Of a stretch of DNA of 64,000 nucleotides, positions 1 through 8,548 are shown piece after piece (position 1 is the first letter of the stretch; each line of letters opens with the position of its first letter). This DNA comes from an uncultured Aquimonas sp. (GTDB lineage Bacteria; Pseudomonadota; Gammaproteobacteria; Xanthomonadales; Xanthomonadaceae). The position numbers and the translations under genes were made by a program. Under the pieces are notes generated by a model that saw nothing but the letters and a program-made list of their open reading frames with translations, searched no databases and had not been told where the DNA came from. The stretch is from NCBI RefSeq assembly GCF_937888285.1, contig NZ_CALART010000110.1:62001-126000 (forward strand). Reading direction: 5' to 3'.

Positions 1-2063
1 TCGAGCTTGTCCAGGTCTTCGCCGTAGATCTTCAGCGCCAGGGTGGCGCGAACGCCGGAGATCAGTTCTTCCACCCGCATCTGGATCGGCTGCGTGGCGC
101 CGAACACGGCCGTGGCGACCTCGCCCTCCAGGAACTCCTGCATCTCCTTGCCGAGCGCCGAATACGACTGCTTGACGGGCCATTCCTCCTTGGGTTTGAG
201 GTCGAGCAGCACCTCCATGTAGTTGACGTCGGCCGTCTCGCCCTTTTCGGCGCGTCCGATCGTGGCCAGCACCGACTTCACCTGCGGATACTTCTTGCGC
301 AGGCTGGCGTCCATCACGTTGGCAACGCGGATGGATTCGTCGAGCGACGTGGACGGAATGCCGACCACGCGGAACATGATCGCGTCTTCCTGCAGCGTGG
401 GCATGAACTCCTTGCCCAGGAAGGGGAACAGCGCCAGGGAGCCGAGCAACAGCGCGACGGCGGTGCCGACCACGATCTTTTTGCGGTCCAGCGCCCAATC
501 CAGCGCCGGCAGGTAGGCCTTCTTGGCCCAGCGCACCAGCCAGGTGTCCTTCTCTTCCTTCGGCTTCAGGATCAGCGCCGCCAGCACCGGCACCAGCGTC
601 AGGCTGAGCAGCAGCGAGCCTGCCATCGCGAAGGTGATGGTCAGCGCCATCGGCTTGAACAGCTTGCCTTCCAGCCCCGTCAGCGAGAACAGCGGCAGGA
701 ACACCACGATGATGATCATGATGGCGAAGGCAATCGGGTTGGCCACTTCGCGCGCCGCTTCCAGCACCACGTGCGTGCGGTTGATGGGCCGGCCGGACTC
801 GCGTGCGTGGGCCAGCAGCCGGAAGGCGTTTTCCACCATCACCACCGCCCCGTCGACCATCATTCCGATGCCGATGGCCAGGCCCGCCAGGGACATCAGG
901 TTCGCCGACATGCCGAAGCGCTGCATCATGATGAAGGCGAAGAGCATCGCCAGCGGCAGCGTCACGATCACGACGATGGCCGAGCGGAACTCACCGAGGA
1001 ACAGGAACAGGATCACCGCCACCAGGATCGAGCCCTCGATCAAGGCGTTGGTGGAGGTCTTCAGCGCCTTGTCGACGATCTCGGTGCGGTCATAGGCCGC
1101 CTTCAACTCGATGCCCTTGGGCAAGGCCGCCTGCGCGATGGCGAGCTTGGCTTTGACGGCCGCGACCACGGTGGCGGCGTTCTCGTTGATGCGCGCCAGG
1201 GCGATGCCGAGCACGGTCTCCTGGCCGTTGCGGGTGACGGCGCCGAAGCGCACGGCCGGCGCCTCCTTCACATCGGCCACGTCGCGTACGTAAACCGGCG
1301 CGCCATTGCGTTCAGCCACCACGATGGTGCCAATGTCAGCGGCGTTGCTGACCAGCCCGAGACCGCGCACCAGATACTGCTCGACGCCGATGTTCAGGTA
1401 CTGGCCGCCGACCTGCTTGTTGTTGGCCGTCAGCCGCTCCATCACCTCCTTGAACGACAGCCCGTACTTCACCAGCTTGCGCGGGTCGATCTGCACCTGG
1501 AACTGCTTCTCGTGGCCGCCCCAGGTCGTCACGTCGTCCACGCCCGGCGCCGTACGCAGGATCAGGCGCACCGTCCAGTCGTGCAAGGTGCGCAGGTCCA
1601 TCGCGCTGAGCTTCTTGTCGGCGTCTTCGATCGTGTACCAGAAGACCTGGCCGAGGCCCGAGCTGTTGGGCCCGAGCTCCGGCTCGCCATAGCCAGCGGG
1701 CAGACGACCCTTGACCTCTTGCAGCTTTTCACCCACCAGCCGGCGCGCGAAGTAAATGTCGACGTCGTCAGCGAAGTAAACCGCCACGTAGGACAGGCCG
1801 AACAGCGACACCGAACGCACGACCTCGACCTTGGTCAGGCCCGCCATCGCGGCTTCGATCGGTACGGTCAGCAGCTTTTCGATGTCTTCGGCGGCGACAC
1901 CGGGAGATTCGGTGTAGATGTTCACCTGTGTGGGGGTGACATCGGGGAAGGCATCCACCGGCACCTGCCGGTAGGCCATGACGCCCAGGCCGACGAGCAC
2001 GGCAAAGGCCACGAGAACCAGCACCTTGTAGCGCAGGCTGGCATCAACGAGTGCATTGAGCAT
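1..2063 (-). CDS. czcA: CzcA/CusA-type heavy-metal RND efflux pump, cut at the window edge
   Basis: Proton-driven inner-membrane subunit of a tripartite heavy-metal exporter. The frame is open from ATG 2063 to position 1, giving about 687 residues of a family that is usually near 1,030-1,060, so the C-terminal third lies outside the window. The N terminus (MLNALVDASLRYKVLVLV) is the typical first membrane helix. FPDVTPTQVNIYTESPG and the later RVVGIPSTSLDESIRVAN match HME-RND pumps. The fourth-helix motif reads IGIGMMVDGAVVMVEN. It keeps the second Asp and the Glu of the CzcA proton-relay motif DFGxxxDGAxxxxEN but lacks the first Asp. Substrate is therefore uncertain between Zn/Co/Cd and Cu/Ag; the neighbouring czcI favours Czc. 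The gene lies 15 bp downstream of czcB, so it is co-transcribed. Confidence 0.95.
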   Translation of the reverse strand, partial: MLNALVDASLRYKVLVLVAFAVLVGLGVMAYRQVPVDAFPDVTPTQVNIYTESPGVAAEDIEKLLTVPIEAAMAGLTKVEVVRSVSLFGLSYVAVYFADDVDIYFARRLVGEKLQEVKGRLPAGYGEPELGPNSSGLGQVFWYTIEDADKKLSAMDLRTLHDWTVRLILRTAPGVDDVTTWGGHEKQFQVQIDPRKLVKYGLSFKEVMERLTANNKQVGGQYLNIGVEQYLVRGLGLVSNAADIGTIVVAERNGAPVYVRDVADVKEAPAVRFGAVTRNGQETVLGIALARINENAATVVAAVKAKLAIAQAALPKGIELKAAYDRTEIVDKALKTSTNALIEGSILVAVILFLFLGEFRSAIVVIVTLPLAMLFAFIMMQRFGMSANLMSLAGLAIGIGMMVDGAVVMVENAFRLLAHARESGRPINRTHVVLEAAREVANPIAFAIMIIIVVFLPLFSLTGLEGKLFKPMALTITFAMAGSLLLSLTLVPVLAALILKPKEEKDTWLVRWAKKAYLPALDWALDRKKIVVGTAVALLLGSLALFPFLGKEFMPTLQEDAIMFRVVGIPSTSLDESIRVANVMDASLRKKYPQVKSVLATIGRAEKGETADVNYMEVLLDLKPKEEWPVKQSYSALGKEMQEFLEGEVATAVFGATQPIQMRVEELISGVRATLALKIYGEDLDKL

Positions 2064-2078
2064 GTTCAGTGGTCCTTC

Positions 2079-3305
2079 TCAATGCCCGTGGCCAAGCTGC
2101 GACTTCAGCTTGCGTGCCTTCAGCGCGTAGGCGCCCTCGGTCACCACCTGGTCGCTGGGCTTGACGCCTGACTTCAGCACCGTGCGGCCGGCGATGCGCT
2201 CGCCCGGCTCGACCTCGCGTGCTTCGTACGCACCCTGCTCGAAGACGAAGATCGTCGGCTTGCCCTCCAGCAGCACGATGGCTGCGTCGGGCAAGGCAAT
2301 GGCTTCGCGTTTCTCACCCACCGCTTCGATGGTGGCGGTGGCAAACATCTCGGGTTTGAGCCGGCCGTCGGCATTCGGCACTTCGATGCGCGCGGCGACG
2401 GTGCGCGTGTCCTTGTCGAGCATGGCGCCGATGTGGCCAACCTTGCCCGTGAAGGTTTCGCCTGGATAGGCGGGCACGGTGACCTTCGCACTCGCGCCGA
2501 CGCGCACCTTCGACAGAGCTGCTTCCGGCAGCGCGGCCTGAATCCAGACGCGACTCAGGTCGGCGACGGTGAACATGGGTTCACTCGGCGTTGCCAGTTC
2601 ACCCAGCGTCACCTTCTTCTCGATGACGGTGCCTGCAAACGGCGCTGTGACCGCGAAGCCGGACACGCTGTTGCCCGCGGCACCGGGCGCTCCGCCCAGC
2701 AGGCGCAAGCGGTCCGATGCGGCGCGCAGGGCAGCCACGGCCTTGTCGCGGTCGGCCTGCGCGCGCAGGAAGTCCTTGCGCGGGATGATCTCTTCGGCGT
2801 TCAGCGACTCGGCGCGCTTGAAGTCGGCTTCGGCAATGCGCAGTTCAGCCTGCGCCTGTGTCCACGCGGCGTGGGTTTCGCCGACCTCCACGCTGTCCAG
2901 CGTGGCCAGAATCTGCCCTGCGCGCACCTTGTCGCCCAGCTTGGCGGGCGCCGAGAGGATGCGGCCGTCGATGCGCGGCGACACCCGCACCAGGCGGTCC
3001 TGGTCGGGGAAGATGGTGGCGGTGACGACCACTGTTTCCCCCAGCGCCTGGGCCTTCATGGCCTCGACCTTGATGCCGGCGCGTTCGGCCTCTTCGCTGG
3101 TCAGCGTCAGCTCGCTGGCGCCTTCGGCGTGCTCGTCCTTGCCTTCGCCCTTCTTCTCGCCAGCGTGCGCGTCGGCCTTGGCGCTTGGCGCCGCCGGTGC
3201 ATCCTTGGCGCTTTCCTTGCTGCAGGCTGCCAAGCCCAATGCCAGAGCCACAGCCCCGGCGATGGCTGCAAGGCGCAGCCGAAAGGTCTGATCAGGCGTG
3301 CTCAT
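2079..3305 (-). CDS. czcB: CzcB-type periplasmic adaptor (membrane fusion) protein
   Basis: Links the RND pump to the outer-membrane channel and may feed it metal. It has 408 residues. The N-terminal helix ends in a lipobox (LGLAAC), so the mature protein is probably anchored as a lipoprotein. A His/Glu/Lys-rich linker follows (about residues 40-62), which could bind metal. Next come the barrel-sandwich halves (VRVSPRIDGRILSAPAKLGD and the matching FAVTAPFAGTVIEKKVTLGE) around an alpha hairpin at about 140-200. The C terminus is QLGHGH. The start overlaps the czcC stop by 4 bp (ATGA), so the two are translationally coupled. Confidence 0.93.
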   Translation of the reverse strand: MSTPDQTFRLRLAAIAGAVALALGLAACSKESAKDAPAAPSAKADAHAGEKKGEGKDEHAEGASELTLTSEEAERAGIKVEAMKAQALGETVVVTATIFPDQDRLVRVSPRIDGRILSAPAKLGDKVRAGQILATLDSVEVGETHAAWTQAQAELRIAEADFKRAESLNAEEIIPRKDFLRAQADRDKAVAALRAASDRLRLLGGAPGAAGNSVSGFAVTAPFAGTVIEKKVTLGELATPSEPMFTVADLSRVWIQAALPEAALSKVRVGASAKVTVPAYPGETFTGKVGHIGAMLDKDTRTVAARIEVPNADGRLKPEMFATATIEAVGEKREAIALPDAAIVLLEGKPTIFVFEQGAYEAREVEPGERIAGRTVLKSGVKPSDQVVTEGAYALKARKLKSQLGHGH

Positions 3306-4597
3306 CGTGATGTTCCTTCTTGCGACCAGCCGGCCGCGTTTTCAAGTTCGATTCGGGTGGCGTGGTACTCCGCCAGTGCGTCGCCCAGTTCACGCTCGGC
3401 GTCCAGCGTCTGGCGGTTGATGACCAGTTGCTCCAGCAGGCCGATCTGGCCGGCCTGGCGCGACTTGGCCGCCAGTTGCTGGTTGTCGCTGGAGGCCGGC
3501 AGCAAGGTGCGCTGAAGGCGTTGCACACGCTCGCGCTGGCTGCCGAGCCGGCTCCACAGGCGCCTGACCTGGGCTTCCTGGTCGCGGATGACCACCGCGC
3601 GCTCGACTTCCGATGTCGTCACGTCGCTGAGCGCCTGACCGATGCCTGCCTCATTGCGCTTGAACAGCGGCAGCGGCATCGACAAGGTCAGCATGGTGAC
3701 GCGGTCGCGTGCGTTGCCCGGCCCTTCGCGGCCGACGTTGAGGCCCACCGTCAAGTCCGGCAAGCGGCTGGCTCGCTCCACGCCCAGCCGGGCGCGTGCC
3801 GCGTTTTCGCGGGCAGACAGCGCACGCAACCGCGGCAGCGCCTGCGCAGCGGTGACGAGCTGGTCCAGGCTGTAAGGCAGGCCTGTGCCCAGTTCGGTGG
3901 CCAGTTCACCGGCAACGGAAGGCACAGCCGAAGGGGGCAACTGCAGGGCAGCAGCAAGCTCGCTGCGGGCGTCCAACCACTGCTCGCGGGCGACGGCCAG
4001 CGCATTGCGCGCGCGCTCGGCCTCGACCAGCGCCACGTTGGCGTCAAGTCGGGTGTCCTCACCGGCCGTGCGCCGCTTGGCGATGGCCTGAGCCGTGCTG
4101 TCGAAGAGGTCCACCGAGCGCTGTTCGATCTGGATGCGGCGCTGAATGGCGAGCACGGCGTGGAAGCGCAGTGCAGCGTCGCTGCGCGCCTGGCGCCGCG
4201 CGTCTTCGATCTCGGCCCGCAGCGCATCCAGCGCAGCGGCCGCAGCTTCGCGGCGCCGGGCCTGCTGGCCACCGATCTCGATGGGCTGGGCGATGCCGAC
4301 AGACCACCCGTTGCTGCGCTCGTCGGGCGGCGGCGTGATGCGGGTCTGCGTCCTGTTGCGCTCGAGGCTCAGCTCGGGGTTGTTGGCCAGGAGGGTCGAC
4401 GCCTGCTGCCGCGCGCCTTCGGCGGCAGCCAGCTGAGCCTCGCGCAGCTTGACGGCGGGACTGGCCAATTCGGCCTGTCGCAGCGCCTCTGCGAGTGTCA
4501 GTGCAGGGGGTGAGGCCGGCACCTGTGCGCTGGCAAGGCCATGGGCGGCGGCCAACAGGCAAGCCGTGCAGGCTGCCACCAAAACGGGAAATCGCAT
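3302..4597 (-). CDS. czcC: CzcC-type outer-membrane efflux protein (TolC family)
   Basis: Outer-membrane channel of the metal exporter, 431 residues, the normal size for CzcC. A signal peptide (about residues 1-24, ending ...HGLASAQ) is followed by two TolC-type repeats. SPAVKLREAQLAAAEGARQQ in the first half and RLRALSARENAARARLGVER in the second are the typical outer-membrane efflux repeat starts. Long helices rich in Ala, Arg and Glu dominate. It heads the czcCBA run after czcI. Confidence 0.93.
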   Translation of the reverse strand: MRFPVLVAACTACLLAAAHGLASAQVPASPPALTLAEALRQAELASPAVKLREAQLAAAEGARQQASTLLANNPELSLERNRTQTRITPPPDERSNGWSVGIAQPIEIGGQQARRREAAAAALDALRAEIEDARRQARSDAALRFHAVLAIQRRIQIEQRSVDLFDSTAQAIAKRRTAGEDTRLDANVALVEAERARNALAVAREQWLDARSELAAALQLPPSAVPSVAGELATELGTGLPYSLDQLVTAAQALPRLRALSARENAARARLGVERASRLPDLTVGLNVGREGPGNARDRVTMLTLSMPLPLFKRNEAGIGQALSDVTTSEVERAVVIRDQEAQVRRLWSRLGSQRERVQRLQRTLLPASSDNQQLAAKSRQAGQIGLLEQLVINRQTLDAERELGDALAEYHATRIELENAAGWSQEGTSR

Positions 4598-4670
4598 CGA
4601 ATCATCCTTCTGGTCTCACGACAGAAGCGATTCGGAGGCGACGTGGGGGTGTCGTCAGTCAGTCCATGAG

Positions 4671-5066
4671 TCAGACCACCACGCCGCTGCCGGATCGCGC
4701 GGCAGGAGCGGGGACGACTCGATCAGGACGTTGTGGGGCGGACGGTACGTACGATGTGAAGCGTGGTTCTCGACAACCCGGAGCGCGGGCCTGGGGCAGC
4801 GCATGGATCCCGGGTACGTTGACTTGCACGGCCGCGGAGCACCCGAGGTGGCAACTCTCGCAATCGGCGTGGTATGCACCCGCGCCATCGCCCTGGTTGT
4901 CGGAAGTCGGTGTGACCTCGCCGCCGGCTTGGTGCTTGTGCTCGTGATGGCCGAAGTGCTTCTTCGCCGAGACACTGGCCTCATGCGCGCAGTAGGGCGC
5001 CGCCGAGCCCCAGACCAACTGGAACGGCACGACAAGCAGCAGGAACGCGAATACCCAACGACGCAT
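4671..5066 (-). CDS. czcI: CzcI-like small histidine-rich periplasmic protein
   Basis: A 131-residue exported protein. The signal peptide is MRRWVFAFLLLVVPFQLVWG, followed by AAPYCAHE, a His-rich stretch (KKHFGHHEHKH) and a CxxC-x3-C cluster (CESCHLGC). This is the pattern of CzcI, a periplasmic protein at the 5' end of czc operons that is thought to modulate metal-dependent expression. The last 40 residues are Pro/Arg-rich and less typical, so the C terminus may have diverged. It lies 73 bp upstream of czcC on the same strand. Confidence 0.75.
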   Translation of the reverse strand: MRRWVFAFLLLVVPFQLVWGSAAPYCAHEASVSAKKHFGHHEHKHQAGGEVTPTSDNQGDGAGAYHADCESCHLGCSAAVQVNVPGIHALPQARAPGCREPRFTSYVPSAPQRPDRVVPAPAARSGSGVVV

Positions 5067-5242
5067 GTTTCAGATTCTAGACTGACAATTTTGGTCGCGG
5101 CCCGCAAGACATGCGGTGCGAGTCTTGGCTCATTGCGCTTTCCGCCCACAAAGGCCACCAAGGCAACTCCAAGTCGCCGCGCGGCAGGGCCATCCTGATC
5201 GAGGGCCATTGGCGGAGTCGTGCGGCTGTGAGCAATCCCGGC

Positions 5243-5524
5243 TCAAAGCCGCTTGGCAAGTGCCACCGGCACCCCGGTCAGCATCCGGCCCGAAGTTGAG
5301 GCTTGTCCGGACGGCTTGGAAGCATCGAGACGCGCGGCAATCGCCATCGGCACCCCGGACAGTTTTGCAGGCGTCACCGAGACTTCTGGCAACGAGCGGG
5401 CATCGAGTCGCTTGGCAAGGCTCATCGAGACGCCAGTGAGCGGTGTGTCCGACGGCGTAGCCGCCGCGTAAGTTTGAGTGCTCGCAAGAGAGGCGATGGC
5501 CAGGACGATCGAGGACGGGTTCAT
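5243..5524 (-). CDS. Small exported protein with three 12-residue repeats
   Basis: Family not recognised. ATG 5524 gives 93 residues, beginning with a convincing signal peptide (MNPSSIVLAIASLASTQTYA, cleavage near AAA). The mature part holds three copies of a 12-residue unit at about residues 29-40 (LTGVSMSLAKRL), 55-66 (LSGVPMAIAARL) and 82-93 (LTGVPVALAKRL). Spacing is regular at 26-27 residues and the last repeat is the C terminus. It lies upstream of czcI in the same orientation and may belong to the metal-resistance regulon. An upstream start at 5599 would bury the signal peptide and is less likely. No function is assigned. Confidence 0.55.
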   Translation of the reverse strand: MNPSSIVLAIASLASTQTYAAATPSDTPLTGVSMSLAKRLDARSLPEVSVTPAKLSGVPMAIAARLDASKPSGQASTSGRMLTGVPVALAKRL

Positions 5525-5637
5525 GGCGTGCGGTCTTTCAGCATGGCGCGGCAGCAGGCAAGAAGGCAGGTCAGCCCCGCGCCGGGTTGAGGAGCTCACT
5601 CAATCTACGCACCGGCAATCAACAGAAATCTGTCCAG

Positions 5638-5659
5638 AACATGACAGGGCGGTCATGTT
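5638..5659. promoter_or_regulatory. Perfect palindrome upstream of the repeat-bearing exported protein
   Basis: AACATGAC-N6-GTCATGTT, with 8-bp arms and no mismatch. It lies 114 bp upstream of the start at 5524, in the intergenic region that would drive the minus-strand metal genes. A dimeric regulator site is the simplest reading, for example an OmpR-type metal response regulator. No regulator gene is in the window, so its identity is unknown. Confidence 0.4.
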
Positions 5660-5762
5660 TCGCGTCAATGCTGCAGCAGGCGTGGCGCGACCCCTCCAAC
5701 CCTTTTGCGGCACATCGGGGCTGGCGCGCTACGATATTTGCCGAGCGCGGGTTTCCCGGGCT

Positions 5763-5789
5763 CTCCTGCTTTTCCTCCCTGAGCAGGAG
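5763..5789. terminator. Hairpin with 8-bp perfect stem in the metal/helicase junction
   Basis: CTCCTGCT (5763-5770) pairs perfectly with AGCAGGAG (5782-5789) around an 11-nt loop. No T-run follows directly, so it may be a terminator-like or structural element. It lies in the gene-free stretch between the metal genes and the truncated helicase. Confidence 0.3.
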
Positions 5790-5880
5790 CGTGGTCGCGA
5801 TGACAGCGGCCAGGCTTCGCGCCTCGGCTTCAGGGCCGGGGCGTTTTCTTTGGCGCACCGAGTGGGGCGTACCATAAAGA

Positions 5881-5904
5881 GCCCCACAGCCTTTCGGCCG
5901 TGGG
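5881..5904. terminator. Strong GC hairpin before the truncated helicase
   Basis: CCCCACAGCC (5881-5890), loop TTTC and GGCCGTGGGG (5895-5904) form a 10-bp stem with one A/C mismatch. No poly-T tract follows. It could end transcription arriving from either side of the junction between the metal cargo and the helicase remnant. Confidence 0.35.
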
Positions 5905-6035
5905 GGTGAAGTCAGTCACGCTGCTTCGCGCAGTTCTTCAGTATCGACTTTGGCCGTGCCGGCCTCGTCTTTATCGAGGTCGAGCTGGCTGAGCAGCTGG
6001 CGCTGCCGGGTCAGCAGATCCAGTAGTCGGCCTTC

Positions 6036-6956
6036 GTGCTCGAACGGGCGCTGCAGTTCGTGCCGGACGTCGAAGGCGAGGCGCCGGTGGCCCGGTGGAT
6101 CGAGCTGCACGACAGCACGTCCTCGTCGAGCGACTACCTGGTCTGTGCATCACCGATCAGTGGCAGCGACAAGTTGCGCCACCTGCTCTGGAACCGGGCC
6201 AGCGGCGTGATCCTGATGTCGGCGACGCTGACTTCCTGCGGCGCGTTCGACCTCTTCCTCCAGCAGTCCGGCCTGTCGGTCTACGCGGCCGTGCAGTTTC
6301 TGCGCGGGGAGTCACCGTTCGACTACCGTTCGAACGCCAGGCTGGTCATTCCTGCGATGCGCACGGATCCTGGCGATGCGCGGCGGCACAAGGACGAGGT
6401 TGTCGAGCGCATGCCCGGTCTCGTTCAGACGCTCGGTACGCTGGTGCTGTTCGCGTCGGGCAAGCAGATGCGCGAGGTCTATGCGCTGCTGCCGGAGGAC
6501 CTGCGGCGCTGCACCCTGATGCAGGGCACGATGCCGAAGATGGAGATGCTGTCCCGGCATCGTGCCGCAATCGACAGCGGCGAGCGATCGGTCCTGTTCG
6601 GACTGCAGAGCGTTTCCGAAGGCGTCGACCTGCCACGCGAGTACTGCACGCACGTGGTGTGCGCCAAGTTGCCGTTCTCCGTGCCTGACTCTCCGCTCGA
6701 AGAGGCGCGCCGGGAGTGGATCGAGTCACAGGGGCGTTCGCCCTTCATCGACATCACCGTCCCGGAGACCGCGGTCCGCCTCAAGCAGCAACTCGGACGC
6801 CTCATCCGCACCGACGAGGACCACGGCACGGCAACGATCCTGGATCTCCGCCTCGTCTCCAGGCGCTGGGGTCGTCTGCTGATGCGCGGCCTGCCCGACT
6901 TCGAGCTTGTCGTCGAGCCGGCCCGCGGATGTGCAGCGAGCGGATCGCGGGGTTGA
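6036..6956 (+). pseudogene. DinG/XPD-type helicase, 5'-truncated remnant
   Basis: Only the C-terminal helicase half remains, 306 residues from GTG 6036. The family normally has about 650-700. Visible motifs are LMSATL near residue 60 (motif III region), the SVSEGVDLP segment near 195 (motif V region) and QQLGRLIRTDEDHG near 260 (motif VI with the finger Arg). The Walker A, DEAH and Fe-S parts are absent. The frame upstream is closed by TAG at 6024, so no longer protein can be made. If translated, it could not hydrolyse ATP. The intact gene would have headed the operon that continues with the Gp3-like and SbcD genes. Confidence 0.8.
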
Positions 6957-7019
6957 TGAACGCGTTTCAGGGGCGAGCATGGTTGCTCCATCCCCCTCAA
7001 CCTGGACAAGGAGCCTGCA

Positions 7020-8459
7020 ATGGCAAGTGCAATGGAGAACGTGGCGACGAACGGCCAGGCCGGTCCCGTCGCAGTGGTGCAGGGCGGTGCGCTTGCCGTG
7101 CCCACACTGCTGGGCCGCACGGCACCCCGCATCCCGGTGGCCGGCCGCATCCGTGCCGGCATCAAGGTGCTGACGCGCCGCGCGGCCGAGAACGAGCGCG
7201 TGCGCGCCATCTACGAACGCGGCGTCGAGCAGGGCAAGAGCTTCGACAGCATCGAGCGGGAGATCGCCGACGCCGCGCCGGACCTGAAGAACCCGCTGGC
7301 GCCGAAGAACGTCCCCTACTTCACGGTGCGTGGGGAGGACTTCCCGAACCCGGAGATCGCGCGGCAGATCACGGACCTTTTCGGTGAAGACCGGGGCGAC
7401 GGGGTGAAGCGGCTGTACCGGTTCCCGGTGGTCTTTCCGGCCGATGCGTGGCAGTCGGTGATGCCGCATGAACTGGTGGCGTGGACGGCCAACGAGCGAC
7501 GCTTCTGGTCGGAGTACGCCCCGGACGGCCAGACCCGCTACTGCATGAGTCACGCGCCCGTGCCGGTGGTCAGCGGCACGCGCCGGGCCATCCGCGTCTG
7601 GGGCGGCCGCAAGACCATGCGCCGCGCCGACAACGGCGGCCTGTGCGATCCCGAATCCTGTGCCGAGTACCAGGACCGCAAGTGCAACCTGTCGGGACGG
7701 TTCATCTTCTTCATCCCCGGGATCAAGTCGATCAGCGCCTTCGAGCTGCCGACCAACAGCTTCTACGCGATGAACGCCGCGATCCAGAAGTTCCAGACCA
7801 TCGGCTTCATGCGGGGCGGCCGAATCTCCGGCTTCCTGGACGGCAAGCACACACCGTTCTACCTGACCAAGCGGCTGGTCGAAGTGCCACGGATCGACGA
7901 GGAGGGCCGGCCCGTGCGCACCTCGCAATGGCTGATCGAACTCGAGGCGCCGGTCGACGTGGCGGCGCTGCTGCGGCCCGACGAAGGACTGGACGGTGCC
8001 GAGGCACGGGCTGCCGAGGCGCTGAACGTACTTGAGGGCGGGCCTGCGGACCGCCGCTTCGCTGGCGGAACAGTGTTCGGCGACGATGGCGTGATCGACG
8101 CGTCCGCATCCTCACCTCGGGCTGCACCGGCACACGGACTGGCATCCGATCGTGCCGCAGCGCCGGCCTCCGTAGCCGGTCAGGGCAGGGCAGAAATGCC
8201 GGCCCGCAACGCCCGGCTCGAACCGCAGCGCGAGCAGGCGCCCAACGGCGGCGACGAGGCTGCAAGGGTGGCACAGGCCGCCGCGGCGCTGGGTGTCGTG
8301 GCCGAGCGTTTCGAGCGCTACGCCGACAAGCGCTGGGGCCGCGGCTGGAAGATGAACGCGAACGGCCGCAAGCGGGCGTTCGACGAAGTCGCTGGATTCG
8401 CCGACGACGGCGAGGGGTTCCGCGCAAAGGTCGATGCCGAGCTCGATGTCTTCAGCTGA
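7020..8459 (+). CDS. Gp3-like / recombination-directionality-factor-like protein
   Basis: 479 residues, start chosen for the GGAG 9 bp upstream of ATG 7020. The middle has a Cys cluster and core (LCDPESCAEYQDRKCNL, then GRFIFFIPGIKSISAFELPT and the NAAIQKF helix). This resembles the Gp3-like family that includes phage recombination directionality factors; such proteins are often annotated as hydrolase or metal-binding. The four-Cys arrangement suggests a zinc site. A Pro/Ala/Arg-rich linker (about 350-420) leads to a basic C-terminal domain (ERYADKRWGRGWKMNANG). Its role in the element is unknown. It could bind single-stranded DNA or influence integrase direction. The resemblance is from motif memory only. 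Confidence 0.55.
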   Translation: MASAMENVATNGQAGPVAVVQGGALAVPTLLGRTAPRIPVAGRIRAGIKVLTRRAAENERVRAIYERGVEQGKSFDSIEREIADAAPDLKNPLAPKNVPYFTVRGEDFPNPEIARQITDLFGEDRGDGVKRLYRFPVVFPADAWQSVMPHELVAWTANERRFWSEYAPDGQTRYCMSHAPVPVVSGTRRAIRVWGGRKTMRRADNGGLCDPESCAEYQDRKCNLSGRFIFFIPGIKSISAFELPTNSFYAMNAAIQKFQTIGFMRGGRISGFLDGKHTPFYLTKRLVEVPRIDEEGRPVRTSQWLIELEAPVDVAALLRPDEGLDGAEARAAEALNVLEGGPADRRFAGGTVFGDDGVIDASASSPRAAPAHGLASDRAAAPASVAGQGRAEMPARNARLEPQREQAPNGGDEAARVAQAAAALGVVAERFERYADKRWGRGWKMNANGRKRAFDEVAGFADDGEGFRAKVDAELDVFS

Positions 8460-8548
8460 ACCCGATGGCGCCGCCTTGATCGGGCGAGGCGGCGCGCGAC
8501 GATGACAACACGTCCGAACCCCGATCGAAGCAACAGCGAGGTGAACCC

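Larger units (their letters stand above)
5525..6035. other. Gene-free junction between metal cargo and helicase remnant
   Basis: About 500 bp with no convincing gene. It holds the palindrome at 5638-5659 and the hairpins at 5763-5789 and 5881-5904. The only open frame is on the minus strand, ending at 5916. Its last 37 or so codons (5916 to about 6030) read like a Leu/Gln/Asp-rich protein tail (QRQLLSQLDLDKDEAG), but no family is recognised. This is probably a recombination junction where the 5' half of the helicase gene was lost. Confidence 0.4.

Noticed and set aside
771..2171. Long plus-strand open frame of 466 codons
   Set aside because: It lies antisense to czcA, is rich in His/Arg/Gly/Asp as typical for GC-rich shadow frames and matches no family.
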